DNA of 64,000 nt from Prescottella equi (lineage in GTDB: Bacteria > Actinomycetota > Actinomycetes > Mycobacteriales > Mycobacteriaceae): positions 186,001-250,000 of the forward strand of contig NZ_JAIVAH010000017.1 in assembly GCF_020171745.1 (NCBI RefSeq). The letters are read 5' to 3'. The notes under the pieces were generated by a model. That model was not told the origin of the DNA, ran no database searches, and saw only the letters and a list, made by a program, of their open reading frames with translations. The position numbers and the translations under genes are program-made. This document shows, piece by piece, positions 55,139-64,000 of the stretch. The stretch's first letter is position 1; each line of letters opens with the position of its first letter.

Positions 55139-56602
55139 ATGACTTCCACGAGCGTGCAACCGACGAGCGCGTCCGGTCCCGATCCGACTCCGTTCCACAC
55201 GGTCGATCCGTACACGGGGCGATCCATCGCGGAGTACCCATTCCTCGTCGAGGAGCAGGTAGACGCGATCGTCGACCGTGCCGACGCGGCCTTCGGCCTG
55301 TGGCGCGACGAACCGATCGCGATACGAGCGGGAGTACTCGCGCGAACCGCGGAACTCGTCCGTGAACGCAAGGACGAGCTCGCCGCGCTCGTGACGCGGG
55401 AGATGGGCAAGCTGATCGGCGAGAGTCGCGCCGAGGTGGATCTGGCGGCCGACATCTTCGACTACTACGCCGAGCAGGGGCCACGATTCCTCGGTGCGAA
55501 ACGAATCGAGGTGGAGACCGGCACTGCAGAGCTGGTGACCGAACCGATCGGCGTCCTCTTCGGGATCGAGCCCTGGAACTTTCCGCTGTACCAGGTAGCG
55601 CGGTTCGCTGCGCCGAACCTGCTCGTCGGCAACGTGGTGCTGGTCAAGCATGCGAGGTCCTGCGCGCAGACGGCGTTGGAGATCGAGAAGATCATCGCCG
55701 ATGCGGGAGCACCGGTCGGTGTCTACAGCAATCTGTTCCTCCGGATCGCGGACGTCGAACGTGTGGTCGCGAACCCCGCAATCCAGGGGACGTCACTCAC
55801 GGGGAGCGAGAGTGCCGGTGCCTCGTTGGCCGAGATCGCGGGCAGACATCTGAAGAAGTGTGTTCTCGAGTTGGGTGGCAGCGACCCGTTCATCCTGCTG
55901 GACGCGGACGACCGGGAAGGTGCGCTCACCGCCGCAGCGGCCGGACGGCTGGGCAACACCGGACAGAGTTGCGTCGCGTCGAAGCGGTTCATCGTGCCCG
56001 ATCCCATCTACGACGACTTCGTCGCAGGCCTGTCGCAACGCTTCGGCGACCTCGTCGCCGGGGATCCCTCCGATCCGAGGACGACCCTCGGACCGCTGTC
56101 GTCCGAGCAGGCAGCGCAGACACTGCTCGAGCAGATCGACGACGCGCTCGACAAGGGCGCCGCGGTGAGCGTCGGCGGAGCGCGGCCGCTCGACCGCGGG
56201 CCCGACGGAAACGGGGCGTTCGTGGAAGCCACGATCCTGACCGACGTGGTTCCGGGAATGCGCGCGTACGAAGAGGAGCTCTTCGGACCGGTCGCCGTCG
56301 TGTACCGGGTCGAGGACGAGGACGAGGCGATCCGGCTCGCCAACTCGACCCGGTTCGGTCTCGGCGGCACCGTCTACGGCTCGGACCCCGAGCACGCCCG
56401 TTCGGTCGCTGACCGGATTCGCAGCGGCATGGTGTGGATCAACCATCCCACCTCGACGGAACCCGAACTGCCCTTCGGAGGCGTCAAGAGCTCGGGTTTC
56501 GGTCGCGAGCTCGGCGAGTTGGGCTTGTTCGAGTTCGCGAACCGCAAGCTGATCCGCTCGTTCCCATCCGGTACCGGAACGGAGAACGCCGCCGCCGGTT
56601 GA
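55139..56602 (+). CDS. succinate-semialdehyde dehydrogenase-like aldehyde dehydrogenase
   Basis: 487 residues. Catalytic Cys in [12 protein letters not shown], general-base Glu in [14 protein letters not shown], and cofactor-site [18 protein letters not shown]. The normal KPA at the cofactor loop is [10 protein letters not shown], and WFTGS is SLTGSESAG, as in the mycobacterial GabD1 class. It oxidises an aldehyde, probably succinate semialdehyde, with NAD(P). ATG at 55139 with AGAAGG upstream. Confidence 0.9.
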   Translation: MTSTSVQPTSASGPDPTPFHTVDPYTGRSIAEYPFLVEEQVDAIVDRADAAFGLWRDEPIAIRAGVLARTAELVRERKDELAALVTREMGKLIGESRAEVDLAADIFDYYAEQGPRFLGAKRIEVETGTAELVTEPIGVLFGIEPWNFPLYQVARFAAPNLLVGNVVLVKHARSCAQTALEIEKIIADAGAPVGVYSNLFLRIADVERVVANPAIQGTSLTGSESAGASLAEIAGRHLKKCVLELGGSDPFILLDADDREGALTAAAAGRLGNTGQSCVASKRFIVPDPIYDDFVAGLSQRFGDLVAGDPSDPRTTLGPLSSEQAAQTLLEQIDDALDKGAAVSVGGARPLDRGPDGNGAFVEATILTDVVPGMRAYEEELFGPVAVVYRVEDEDEAIRLANSTRFGLGGTVYGSDPEHARSVADRIRSGMVWINHPTSTEPELPFGGVKSSGFGRELGELGLFEFANRKLIRSFPSGTGTENAAAG

Positions 56603-56689
56603 CCTCAGGGGACCACACCGGCAAGAGGTGAGCATGACCATCTCGCGCAGCGGCTGCTCGGAGCCCTGACGACGTTCTCCGCATGGCGA

Positions 56690-56968
56690 TCAGTGGTCGC
56701 GCAGCGCCGAGATCAGCTCATCCTTCTTCATCGAGGAGTAGCCGGAGATTCCCAGTTCCTTCGCGCGTTCTCGAAGCTCGTCCGCGGTCCGGTCCTCGTA
56801 GTTCGCGGCCTTGCCGCCCTTGTGACCGACGGACGAGCGACCCTCGTTGGCGGCTGCGTTCGAGATGCGCGCCGCCTTCTCCTTCGAGTCGCCCTCTTCG
56901 CGGAGCACCTCGTACAGTTCCTGATCCTCGAGGTGCGGGTCCGAATCCTGTGATCGGTTGGTGGGCAT
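56690..56968 (-). CDS. DUF7218/Rho-N-like small protein
   Basis: 92 residues, hydrophilic. The N-terminal part is [20 protein letters not shown] and the middle [20 protein letters not shown]; the C-terminal 35 residues form a SAP/Rho-N helix-extended-helix ([20 protein letters not shown]). Probably a nucleic-acid-binding stress protein. It is 27 bp downstream of the DoxX gene on the same strand, so likely in one operon. Confidence 0.8.
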   Translation of the reverse strand: MPTNRSQDSDPHLEDQELYEVLREEGDSKEKAARISNAAANEGRSSVGHKGGKAANYEDRTADELRERAKELGISGYSSMKKDELISALRDH

Positions 56969-56995
56969 GATGATTGCCTCCCGTCGACGAATCGG

Positions 56996-57844
56996 TCAGT
57001 CCTGCAGTTCCGCGGCCTTCGCCCGTGCCGTCGCCAATGCGCGCTCGGCCTGCTTGCGGGCGCGGCGGCTCAGCACCTCGCCCTGCTCGCTCGCGGTGGC
57101 TGCCCACTCCGTGCCGCGCTCACGAGCCAGGTGCGCGATTTCGCTTCCCCGCTCGCGGGCAAGTTCGGCGAGGACAGGGCCCCGCTCCCGCGCGACCTCA
57201 CCCAGTTCGGTACCGCGCTCCTTCGCGAGGTGGGCCAGCGCGGAGCCTCGCACCCGCGCTGCGTCGAGCAGTTCGCCGCCGCGTTCGCCGGCCTGTTCGG
57301 CGGCAACCCGGGCACGCTCGGACACGACCTGCATCGTGTGCTCGGCGTCGGAGCCGTTGCCGTTCGAGAAGGCCTCGGCGACGGAGGCCTGCGCCTTGCG
57401 GGCGGCGCGCCGGCCGCGCCAACCCAGTGACGGCTTGCCCTCGGTGTCGACCGCAGCGATGAGCAGTCCTCCGAGCATCGACATGTTCTTGAAGAACTGC
57501 ATGCGCTGCATCGCGCGCTGCTGCGGGTCTTCGACGTTCCAGAAGTCGTGGCCGGCGAGCGTGGTCGGGACCAGTGTTCCGGCCAGGACCAGCGATGCCG
57601 CTCGGGGTGCCTTACCGATCGCGAGCAGTGCACCCGCTCCGACCTGAAGCGCGGCATTGATCTTGACCAGCGTCTCGGGGTCGGACGGCAGCTTCTCGGT
57701 GACAGCACCGGGCAGCGTCCCGACCGATTTCTCGATCAGCGATCCGGCAGCCTCGGCTTTCGGAGCCGGACTACGCAGAGAATCGATGCCACCGGCGATG
57801 AACACGGTGGACAGAAGCGGGCGGGCAATTCGGCGAACGATCAT
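56996..57844 (-). CDS. DoxX membrane protein with 11-residue-repeat tail
   Basis: 282 residues. The DoxX domain (1-140) starts [20 protein letters not shown] and has about four TM segments. After a linker, residues 188-264 are seven units of exactly 11 residues, each starting RG (QG in the last) at 188, 199, 210, 221, 232, 243, 254; the core unit is RGxxLAxLARE. Such 11-mers form long amphipathic helices as in LEA and apolipoproteins, which would lie along a membrane or form a coiled coil. ATG at 57844 with GGGAGG upstream. Confidence 0.88.
   Translation of the reverse strand: MIVRRIARPLLSTVFIAGGIDSLRSPAPKAEAAGSLIEKSVGTLPGAVTEKLPSDPETLVKINAALQVGAGALLAIGKAPRAASLVLAGTLVPTTLAGHDFWNVEDPQQRAMQRMQFFKNMSMLGGLLIAAVDTEGKPSLGWRGRRAARKAQASVAEAFSNGNGSDAEHTMQVVSERARVAAEQAGERGGELLDAARVRGSALAHLAKERGTELGEVARERGPVLAELARERGSEIAHLARERGTEWAATASEQGEVLSRRARKQAERALATARAKAAELQD
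57053..57283 (-). repeat. 33-bp coding repeat (7 units) in the DoxX gene
   Basis: Seven in-frame units of 33 bp encoding the 11-residue repeat. The phase of RG is kept exactly, but the DNA units have diverged, so it is not a recent slippage product. Confidence 0.85.
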
Positions 57845-57946
57845 GGGCGGCCTCCCTACCTGGATTGTGATTCCACCGTATCCAGGTGCGCTCGATCCGG
57901 CACGGCACCGCGGAAAAGGGAGACCGACCAGCGACGATCGCCGGGT

Positions 57947-58639
57947 TCACCAGCCCCGTTCGCGCCATTCCCGAAGATGCGGGCGTTCGACGCCGAGCGT
58001 GGAGTCCTTGCCGTGTCCGGGGTAGAAGGCCGTGTCGTCGGGGAACCGGGCGAACAGCTTGGTCTCGACGTCGTCCATCAGCGATGCGAACCGTTCGGCG
58101 TCAGGGGTCTTGCCGACGCCGCCCGGGAAGAGCGAGTCGCCGGTGAACAGGTGGACGCGGCTGTTGTCGCCCTTCTCGGTGAGTGCGAGAGTGATGCCGC
58201 CCGGCGTGTGCCCGCTCAGGTGGATCACCTCGAGCGTGAGATCGCCCACCGTCACGGTGTCGCCGCCCTCGAGGCTGCGCGTGGGAGCGACCGACAGGAT
58301 CTCCGAGTCGAGCGGATGCGCGGCCGTCGGGAGTCCGGTCTTCTCGGCGACCTCGGCGAGCGCGAACCAGTGGTCGTGGTGCTGATGAGTCGTGACGATC
58401 AACTCCAGCCCCGGGGCCTGCTCCTCGATCAGCTGCAGGATTCGTACCGCGTCGTTCGCGGCGTCGATGAGCAGCGACTTCCCGGTCGTGGAGCACGTGA
58501 TCAGGTAGGTGTTGTTGTCCATCGGCCCGACGGACATCTTCGTGATCGTGGCGCCCGGGACGGTCCGTCGCTGGGCCGCGGAACTGCCGGACAGGTCGCC
58601 CGTGTAGTCGTCGTCGATGGTGATGCGCTGCTGCTCCAT
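57947..58639 (-). CDS. MBL-fold metallo-hydrolase (Rv1637c type)
   Basis: 230 residues. The metal motif HxHxDH is THQHHDHW, followed by the second-site His in LSGHTPGG, Asp in [10 protein letters not shown] and His in YPGHG: a glyoxalase II-like dinuclear Zn or Fe centre. No signal peptide. Conserved beside uvrA in mycobacteria; the substrate is not known. ATG at 58639; divergent from uvrA. Confidence 0.9.
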   Translation of the reverse strand: MEQQRITIDDDYTGDLSGSSAAQRRTVPGATITKMSVGPMDNNTYLITCSTTGKSLLIDAANDAVRILQLIEEQAPGLELIVTTHQHHDHWFALAEVAEKTGLPTAAHPLDSEILSVAPTRSLEGGDTVTVGDLTLEVIHLSGHTPGGITLALTEKGDNSRVHLFTGDSLFPGGVGKTPDAERFASLMDDVETKLFARFPDDTAFYPGHGKDSTLGVERPHLREWRERGW

Positions 58640-58716
58640 GATCGGGAGGCTACCGTCGAATCGAGGCGCCGACGCCCGCTGCCGCCGATCATCGGGAAAC
58701 CCGCTGGTCGGCGAGT

Positions 58717-58739
58717 TTGTCGGTGCCCGCGCCTACCAT
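58717..58739 (+). promoter_or_regulatory. RecA-NDp/PafBC-type promoter of uvrA
   Basis: TTGTCGGTG, 8 bp, TACCAT: a perfect match to TTGTCRGTG-N8-TANNNT. A second, weaker copy (TTGTCCGAC, 8 bp, TACCGA) follows at 58757-58779. The start codon is about 47 nt downstream of the predicted initiation site. Confidence 0.85.
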
Positions 58740-58792
58740 GGGCTTCGCCCGGACGATTGTCCGACGACGGCTGTACCGAGAAGGGAATACGT

Positions 58793-61750
58793 GTGGCGGA
58801 TCGCCTGATCGTGCAAGGTGCGCGTGAGCACAATCTGCGAGGGATCAATCTCGATCTGCCCCGGGACAGCCTGATCGTCTTCACCGGGCTGTCCGGCTCC
58901 GGCAAGTCCAGTCTCGCGTTCGACACCATCTTCGCGGAAGGACAGCGGCGCTACGTCGAATCGCTGTCGGCGTACGCGCGCCAGTTCCTGGGGCAGATGG
59001 ACAAGCCGGACGTCGACTTCATCGAGGGCCTGTCGCCCGCGGTGTCGATCGACCAGAAGTCCACCAACCGCAACCCACGCTCGACCGTGGGCACCATCAC
59101 CGAGGTGTACGACTACCTGCGTCTGCTGTATGCGCGGGCCGGCAGCGCGCATTGCCCGGTGTGTGGCGAGCCGATCGCGCGGCAGACGCCGCAGCAGATC
59201 GTCGACCAGGTGCTCGAGATGGAGGAGGGGACCAAGTTTCAGGTCCTCGCCCCGGTGGTCCGGACCCGCAAGGGCGAGTTCGTCGATCTGTTCGAGCAGC
59301 TCAACACGCAGGGCTACTCGCGTGTGCGCGTCGACGGTGTGATCCATCAGCTCACCGATCCGCCCAAGCTCAAAAAGCAGGAGAAGCACGACATCGAGGT
59401 TGTCGTCGACCGCCTCACCGTCAAGGCGAGCGCGAAGCAGCGGCTCACCGACTCCGTCGAGACGGCCCTGCGCCTGGCCGACGGAATCGTCGTGCTCGAC
59501 TTCGTCGACCGGGACGAGGATGCTCCCGATCGCGAGCGGCGGTTCTCGGAGAAGCTCGCGTGCCCCAACGCACACCCGCTGTCGATCGACGACCTCGAGC
59601 CGCGCTCGTTCTCGTTCAACTCGCCGTACGGCGCCTGCCCCGAATGCACCGGCCTCGGCATCCGCAAGGAGGTCGACCCCGACCTCGTCGTGCCGGATCC
59701 GGAGCTGACGCTCGAGGACGGTGCCATCGCCCCGTGGTCGATGGGCCAGAGCTCGGAGTACTTCGGCCGCCTGCTGTCGGGTCTCGGCGACATCATGGGC
59801 TTCGACATGGCCACTCCGTGGAACAAGCTGCCGGCCAAGGCGCGCCGAGCGATCCTCGAGGGCAGCACCGAGCAGGTGCACGTCAAGTACAAGAACCGCT
59901 ACGGGCGCACGCGCTCGTACTACGCCGAGTTCGAGGGCGTAATGCCGTTCCTGCACCGTCGGCTCGAGCAGACCGAGTCCGAGCAGATGAAGGAACGCTA
60001 CGACGGGTACATGCGCGACATCCCGTGTCCCGCATGTGACGGCGCCCGCCTGCGCCCGGAGATCCTGTCGGTCACCATCTCGTCCGAGACCTACGGCAAG
60101 AAGTCGATCGCGCAGGTCTGTGAACTCTCCATCGCCGACTGCTCGGCGTTCCTGAACAGCCTCACCCTGGGCGCTCGCGAGGAAGCGATCGCCGGCCAGG
60201 TCCTCAAGGAGGTGCAGGCGCGTCTCGGGTTCCTGCTGGACGTCGGTCTCGAGTACCTGTCGTTGGCGCGTGCCGCGGGCACGCTGTCCGGCGGTGAGGC
60301 GCAGCGCATCCGACTCGCCACCCAGATCGGTTCCGGGCTCGTCGGCGTTCTGTACGTGCTCGACGAGCCGTCCATCGGCCTGCATCAGCGCGACAACCGC
60401 CGACTCATCGAAACCCTGAGCCGACTGCGGGATCTCGGCAACACGCTGATCGTCGTCGAGCACGACGAGGACACCATCCGGACGTCGGACTGGGTCGTCG
60501 ACATCGGCCCGCTCGCCGGCGAGCACGGGGGCCGCGTGGTGCACAGCGGCACGTACAAGGAGTTGCTCGACAACACCGAGTCCCTGACGGGCGCCTACCT
60601 GTCGGGCCGCAGCGTCATCGAGGTGCCGGCCGAGCGGCGTGCGGTGGACCGCAAGCGGCAGATCACCGTCGTCGGGGCGCGGGAGAACAACCTCGCGGGT
60701 ATCGATGTGAGCTTCCCGCTCGGGGTCCTCACCTCGGTCACCGGCGTGTCCGGCTCCGGCAAGTCGACGCTGGTCAACGACATCCTGGCCACCGTGATGG
60801 CGAACAAGCTCAACGGCGCTCGGCAGGTGCCCGGCCGGCACACTCGGATCAACGGCCTCGACCAACTCGACAAGCTGGTGCAGGTCGACCAGTCGCCGAT
60901 CGGCCGAACCCCGCGATCGAATGCCGCCACCTATACCGGCGTCTTCGACAAGATCCGGACGCTGTTCGCCGCCACCACCGAGGCCAAGGTGCGTGGTTAC
61001 CAGCCCGGGCGGTTCTCGTTCAACGTCAAGGGCGGCCGGTGCGAGGCGTGCTCCGGCGACGGCACCCTGAAGATCGAGATGAACTTCCTGCCCGACGTCT
61101 ACGTCCCGTGCGAGGTCTGCCACGGAGCCCGCTACAACCGCGAGACGCTCGAGGTGCACTACAAGGGCAAGACCATCGCCGAGGTGCTGGACATGCCGAT
61201 CGAGGAGGCCGCGGAGTTCTTCGAGCCGGTCACCTCGATCCACCGGTACCTCAAGACGCTCGTCGAGGTCGGGCTCGGGTATGTCCGGCTGGGTCAACCG
61301 GCGCCGACCCTCTCCGGTGGCGAGGCGCAGCGCGTCAAGCTGGCGGCGGAACTGCAGAAGCGGTCCACCGGGCGCACTGTCTACGTTCTCGACGAGCCCA
61401 CCACCGGCCTGCACTTCGAGGACATCCGGAAGCTCCTCAAGGTCGTCAACGGTCTCGTCGAGAAGGGCAACACCGTGATCGTCATCGAGCACAACCTCGA
61501 TGTCATCAAGACGTCCGACTGGATCATCGATATGGGGCCCGAGGGCGGGTCGGGCGGCGGCACGGTGGTCGCCGAGGGAACTCCGGAGGATGTCGCGGCC
61601 GTTCCGGGCAGCTACACCGGACGCTTCCTGGGTGAAGTTCTGTCGGCGCCGTCGGCGGCATCCAACGGTGCCGCGCCCCGGAAGTCCGCCGCGGGCAAGT
61701 CGAATGCCGCGCCGCGGAAGCGAGCGCGAAAGGCCGCAGCGGTCGGGTAG
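58793..61750 (+). CDS. uvrA: excinuclease ABC subunit A
   Basis: 985 residues, two tandem ABC ATPases with Zn modules. Walker [15 protein letters not shown] and [13 protein letters not shown]; Zn fingers CPVCGEP, C-x2-C in [10 protein letters not shown] and the damage-binding [14 protein letters not shown] / [14 protein letters not shown]; signatures LSGGEAQRI and [15 protein letters not shown]. The C-terminal 35 residues are Ala/Lys/Arg-rich ([20 protein letters not shown]). GTG at 58793 with AAGGGAA upstream; the much longer frame that precedes it is not coding. Confidence 0.97.
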   Translation: MADRLIVQGAREHNLRGINLDLPRDSLIVFTGLSGSGKSSLAFDTIFAEGQRRYVESLSAYARQFLGQMDKPDVDFIEGLSPAVSIDQKSTNRNPRSTVGTITEVYDYLRLLYARAGSAHCPVCGEPIARQTPQQIVDQVLEMEEGTKFQVLAPVVRTRKGEFVDLFEQLNTQGYSRVRVDGVIHQLTDPPKLKKQEKHDIEVVVDRLTVKASAKQRLTDSVETALRLADGIVVLDFVDRDEDAPDRERRFSEKLACPNAHPLSIDDLEPRSFSFNSPYGACPECTGLGIRKEVDPDLVVPDPELTLEDGAIAPWSMGQSSEYFGRLLSGLGDIMGFDMATPWNKLPAKARRAILEGSTEQVHVKYKNRYGRTRSYYAEFEGVMPFLHRRLEQTESEQMKERYDGYMRDIPCPACDGARLRPEILSVTISSETYGKKSIAQVCELSIADCSAFLNSLTLGAREEAIAGQVLKEVQARLGFLLDVGLEYLSLARAAGTLSGGEAQRIRLATQIGSGLVGVLYVLDEPSIGLHQRDNRRLIETLSRLRDLGNTLIVVEHDEDTIRTSDWVVDIGPLAGEHGGRVVHSGTYKELLDNTESLTGAYLSGRSVIEVPAERRAVDRKRQITVVGARENNLAGIDVSFPLGVLTSVTGVSGSGKSTLVNDILATVMANKLNGARQVPGRHTRINGLDQLDKLVQVDQSPIGRTPRSNAATYTGVFDKIRTLFAATTEAKVRGYQPGRFSFNVKGGRCEACSGDGTLKIEMNFLPDVYVPCEVCHGARYNRETLEVHYKGKTIAEVLDMPIEEAAEFFEPVTSIHRYLKTLVEVGLGYVRLGQPAPTLSGGEAQRVKLAAELQKRSTGRTVYVLDEPTTGLHFEDIRKLLKVVNGLVEKGNTVIVIEHNLDVIKTSDWIIDMGPEGGSGGGTVVAEGTPEDVAAVPGSYTGRFLGEVLSAPSAASNGAAPRKSAAGKSNAAPRKRARKAAAVG

Positions 61751-61778
61751 CCGCAGCCATCGAGCTTCGACCAAGCGA

Positions 61779-61812
61779 ACGGCGGTGGGAAACCGAGGTT
61801 TCCCACCGCCGT
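61779..61812. terminator. bidirectional hairpin of uvrA and small gene A
   Basis: 16-bp perfect complementarity (61779-61794 with 61797-61812), apical bases forming the loop, midway between the uvrA stop and the convergent 40-residue gene stop. Confidence 0.75.
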
Positions 61813-61832
61813 CAAGCTGTCAGCGGACCGAC

Positions 61833-61955
61833 TCAGACCGGCTGCTGCTGCTCGGACGAGCCGCCGAGCAGGCCGCCCAGCAGTGCGGTGATGTCGAGGT
61901 CTCCGCTGCTGAGAGCGCTGATCAGGCCGGGGAGGATTTCGGTGATCGATCCCAT
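61833..61955 (-). CDS. 40-residue amphipathic small protein (paralogue A)
   Basis: The protein starts MGSITEILPGLISALSSGDL, continues DITALLGGLLGG and ends SSEQQQPV. GAAGGAGA lies six nt before the ATG, and a 16-bp hairpin follows the stop. No signal peptide; two short helices with leucines on one face, separated by GDLD, and a polar Gln tail. It is 63% identical over 38 residues to the 43-residue protein at 62754-62885. Size and character resemble the small signal-less PorA/PorH porins of Corynebacterium, but there is no clear sequence match. Function unknown. Confidence 0.8.
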   Translation of the reverse strand: MGSITEILPGLISALSSGDLDITALLGGLLGGSSEQQQPV

Positions 61956-62008
61956 GTTTCTCTCCTTCGATTCGGACCTTCGGGGGGAAGGGCCCGGTGG
62001 GGGTATGC

Positions 62009-62052
62009 GTGATCTGGATCACTTCCTGATCACGCGACGGTCACGCTACCAA
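62009..62052 (-). promoter_or_regulatory. promoter/operator of small gene A
   Basis: Minus strand: TTGGTAGCGT (62043-62052; likely -10 TAGCGT), then the palindrome GTGATCCAGATCAC (62009-62022). The elements TTGGTAGCGT, TCGCGTGAT, TCACGCA and CCCCCACC recur in the same order upstream of small gene B. Gene A has an extra 11 bp between the first GTGAT and the palindrome. Confidence 0.6.
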
Positions 62053-62203
62053 CACGGCGGCCCGATTCGGGGCGGTTTTCGCGAACTTGTTTTTCGTAAG
62101 CGAAGAGGCGGGTCTGTGCAGGCCAGGCCCAAATCGGACAACTGTCCAAATAGTGCCTGGTAGCGGCGTCGCGGGCCCGAGGCTCGCGGGTTGTGGCGGA
62201 AGC

Positions 62204-62626
62204 TCAGAAGTGGTCGAGCCGCCGGGCGGCGGTCACGGATCGTCCGATCAGTTCGACGAGGGTCGCCTCGTCGACGAGCGCGAGTCTGGTGATGTACAGG
62301 CAGCCCTTGCCGAGCCTGTGTGGCCCGAGTCTGTCGAGCTCCTCGGATAGTTCGTCGCACTCGAGGGTGAGGTAGAGGCTCAGGGCGGTCGCTCTGGGGG
62401 AGTAGCCGACGAGTGGGGTCTCGCCGGTCCGCCCACTGGCGTACCGGTAGGTGCGGGAACCGAAGCCCACGATGCTCGTTCCCCACATCACGGCGGGTTC
62501 GCCGGACTCGTCTTCCATGATCGATCGAAGGCGCCGAGCGTCTGCCCGGCGGGTCGGATTCGGAAGATTCTCGATGAACGCGTCGACGCTCGAATCGGTT
62601 GCGTGTGTCTTGTTCGCGGCGGCCAT
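62204..62626 (-). CDS. DUF1801 (YdhG-like) protein
   Basis: 140 residues. DUF1801 motifs: SSVDAFIENLPNPTRRADAR, VMWGTSIVGFGSRTYRYASG, TPLVGYSPRATALSLYLTLE and GKGCLYITRLALVDEATL. Small iron-chaperone/frataxin-like fold in relatives; role unclear. ATG at 62626. It separates the two small-protein paralogues and is on the same strand. Confidence 0.88.
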   Translation of the reverse strand: MAAANKTHATDSSVDAFIENLPNPTRRADARRLRSIMEDESGEPAVMWGTSIVGFGSRTYRYASGRTGETPLVGYSPRATALSLYLTLECDELSEELDRLGPHRLGKGCLYITRLALVDEATLVELIGRSVTAARRLDHF

Positions 62627-62700
62627 GGGTGGAGGTTAGGCCGGGCGTGCCGAGGATGGTGCGCCGACGCCGCGCGCTTGCCCTGGAACGGGTCGGGAAA

Positions 62701-62738
62701 AAGAAAACGGCGGCGGAGGCTGAACGCCTCCGCCGCCG
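62701..62738 (-). terminator. strong intrinsic terminator of small gene B
   Basis: Perfect 13-bp stem (62708-62720 with 62726-62738), 5-nt loop; on the minus strand it is followed by TTTTCTTTTT. It lies 16 bp beyond the gene B stop. Confidence 0.93.
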
Positions 62739-62753
62739 GAAAGTTCCGGGACC

Positions 62754-62885
62754 TTACTGGCCGGTGCCGCCCTGCTGCTGCTCTGCAGAGCCGGCGAGCA
62801 GCTGGGTGAGCAGCCCGGTGATGTCGATGTCACCGTTGGTGATGGCGCCGAGCAGGCCGCTGAAGATTTCGCCGATCGATCCCAT
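62754..62885 (-). CDS. 43-residue amphipathic small protein (paralogue B)
   Basis: The protein starts MGSIGEIFSGLLGAITNGDI, continues DITGLLTQLLAG and ends SAEQQQGGTGQ. AAGGAGA lies four nt before the ATG, and a strong intrinsic terminator follows. Shares MGSI, EI, GL, GD, DIT, LL and EQQQ positions with paralogue A. Like A it lacks a signal peptide and has a hydrophobic face but no full transmembrane span. Signals for transcription end and translation start are among the best in the window, so high expression is inferred. Function unknown. Confidence 0.82.
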   Translation of the reverse strand: MGSIGEIFSGLLGAITNGDIDITGLLTQLLAGSAEQQQGGTGQ

Positions 62886-62935
62886 TCGTTCTCCTTAGGT
62901 CGTCCTCGGGCGAGGACTTTTGGTGGGGGAGTTGC

Positions 62936-62968
62936 GTGACCTGAATCACGCGAAGGGGACGCTACCAA
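62936..62968 (-). promoter_or_regulatory. promoter/operator of small gene B
   Basis: Minus strand: TTGGTAGCGT (62959-62968), then GTGATTCAGGTCAC (62936-62949), part of a GCGTGA-N6-TCACGC palindrome of CRP/GlxR type. Paralogous with the region upstream of small gene A. Confidence 0.6.
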
Positions 62969-63029
62969 TGGGGCAGGCGTGACGGAAGGGAAATCGGTGT
63001 ATCTGTTTGCCGGGTTTGTACCGCCGTGG

Positions 63030-63407
63030 TCAGTAGACCGGGCCGGTGTACTTCTCGCCGGGGCCCTTGCCCGGCTCGTCGGGGTGGGCGGAGGTCTCGC
63101 GGAAGGCGCGCTGCAGTGCCTGGAGACCCTCGCGGATCGGCCCGGCGTGCGGTCCGAGGTACTCGACGGAGGCGGTGACCAGGCCGGCGAGCGCGGTGAT
63201 CACACGTCGCGCCTCGTCCAGGTCCAGGTTCGGGCTGTTCTCGGGGTTCTCGTCGGACAGGCCCAGCTTCTCGGCCGCCGAGCTCATGAGCATGACGGCG
63301 GCGCGGCTGATCACCTCGATGGCGGGTACATCGGCGAGATCGCGGATGTCGTCGAGATCGTCCTCGGCATGCTGAACGGCTTCGGCCGGGTCGGGGTTCT
63401 GCGTCAT
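63030..63407 (-). CDS. DUF1844 protein
   Basis: 125 residues. DUF1844 core: DLADVPAIEVISRAAVMLMS, AEKLGLSDENP, LDLDEARRVITALAGLVTAS, then REGLQALQRAF and a disordered Pro/Gly tail. Helical, cytoplasmic; found divergent from infC in many actinobacteria. ATG at 63407, the only start that gives the family N-terminus. Function unknown. Confidence 0.88.
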   Translation of the reverse strand: MTQNPDPAEAVQHAEDDLDDIRDLADVPAIEVISRAAVMLMSSAAEKLGLSDENPENSPNLDLDEARRVITALAGLVTASVEYLGPHAGPIREGLQALQRAFRETSAHPDEPGKGPGEKYTGPVY

Positions 63408-63493
63408 GCTGTCAGGATCCCACCCGCGATCGCGTCCGGGGGCGGCCGGGTGGTGGGCTCCGCGGTCGATTCGATTCCCGACATGGGAGGTGT

Positions 63494-63499
63494 TAGGCT
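63494..63499 (+). promoter_or_regulatory. candidate -10 of the infC operon
   Basis: TAGGCT; a poor -35 (TCGATT) lies 17 bp upstream. Placed between the divergent DUF1844 gene and infC. Confidence 0.5.
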
Positions 63500-63690
63500 G
63501 TGCGTCACGACCGCCCTCGGCTCCGGCCAGGGCAGCAAAGTGGAGTCCGACTCCCACCTCTGCGCGGCACCCATGGTGCAGTTCAGTGGTCCGGTCGCCG
63601 AACGGCAGCAATGCCGGTCGGCTCCTTCAGTGAAGCGAAGGGATGCATGGTCCGATTTTTCGGATCCGGCATCGCACCGGTCGACATCGG

Positions 63691-63732
63691 GCCCCGCACG
63701 ACGTTCACACGTCGACGCGGGGCTTTCTTGTT
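63691..63732 (+). terminator. attenuator-like terminator in the infC leader
   Basis: Stem of two perfect blocks: GCCCCGC (63691-63697) with GCGGGGC (63717-63723) and CGACG (63699-63703) with CGTCG (63710-63714), followed by TTTCTTGTT. It lies 65 bp before the infC start, inside the leader, so readthrough is required for infC expression. Confidence 0.75.
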
Positions 63733-63796
63733 GGGGTAGAGGGCGCACGGGCTGCGGCGCGGTCAACGGACTGCACCGCACTACCTAGGAGGCCCC

Positions 63797-64000
<204 letters not shown>

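Larger units (their letters stand above)
63408..63796 (+). other. infC leader region (389 bp)
   Basis: A -10 (TAGGCT, 63494-63499) would start a leader of about 290 nt. It contains a TCCGA/TCGGA hairpin near 63653 and a terminator-like hairpin at 63691-63732, then the infC ribosome site. No leader peptide was convincing. The arrangement fits transcription attenuation of infC. Confidence 0.6.

Noticed and set aside
58733-61774. 1013-codon minus-strand frame opposite uvrA
   Set aside because: Mirror of uvrA codons; starts and ends with the gene and has no recognisable motif.
62046-62486. 146-codon minus-strand frame overlapping the DUF1801 gene
   Set aside because: Wrong frame of the DUF1801 gene, Arg/Pro-rich, and it runs into the small gene A promoter.

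Overview
The window is chromosomal backbone from a high-GC, mycolic-acid-type actinobacterium, most likely Rhodococcus or a close member of the Nocardiaceae. The signs are very high third-position GC, GTG and TTG starts, apparently leaderless genes with TANNNT boxes 6-8 nt before the start codon, and a gene order from trpE to infC that follows, as I recall it, the Mycobacterium tuberculosis order Rv1609-Rv1641 (trpE, membrane protein, trpC, trpB, trpA, lgt ... pyk, tesB ... pdtaR, lipid-transfer thiolase, DUF35, polA, rpsA, coaE, DUF402, uvrB, USP, MBL hydrolase, uvrA, infC). I found no CRISPR array, prophage, IS element or replication origin.

1-11.9 kb is accessory. It holds the 3' part of a MurE-like ligase, an F420-type luciferase-family oxidoreductase, and a general-stress island on the minus strand: a CsbD-like protein, a UsfY-like membrane protein, a GAF-ANTAR regulator, a STAS antagonist, RsbW and SigF, and a disordered hydrophilic protein. 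Three of these units carry SigF-type promoters (GTTT-type -35, GGGTAC or GGGAAT -10). Then come a lipoprotein, a tautomerase, a transglutaminase-like protein, an AraC regulator, a MarR regulator with a palindromic operator before a DODA-type dioxygenase, and a Bcp-type peroxiredoxin.

11.9-29.8 kb is metabolic: a tryptophan operon coupled through overlapping stops and starts to lgt and a TM2 membrane protein and closed by a 15-bp terminator hairpin; gltBD; pyruvate kinase; acyl-CoA thioesterase; and a BacA/Rv1819c-like ABC transporter. 29.8-44.2 kb holds a minimal Rpf, a thiolase/DUF35 pair, hydrolases, a SRPBCC protein, tRNA-Leu(CAA), pdtaR, polA, thioredoxin, a 2H phosphoesterase, an isopropylmalate-dehydrogenase-family enzyme, a glutamate-type ABC uptake operon and a methyltransferase.

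44.2-64 kb holds rpsA, the coaE-GrpB fusion, uvrB, a USP, a HelD-type helicase, an aldehyde dehydrogenase, a DoxX protein with an 11-residue repeat tail, an MBL hydrolase, uvrA, and the start of infC behind an attenuator-like leader with an ATC start codon. uvrA, uvrB and probably polA carry RecA-NDp/PafBC-type DNA-damage promoters.

The best candidate for something undescribed is a pair of paralogous 40- and 43-residue proteins (61833-61955 and 62754-62885, minus strand). They have strong ribosome binding sites, strong hairpins beyond their stops, and duplicated promoter regions that each contain a GTGA-N6-TCAC palindrome.
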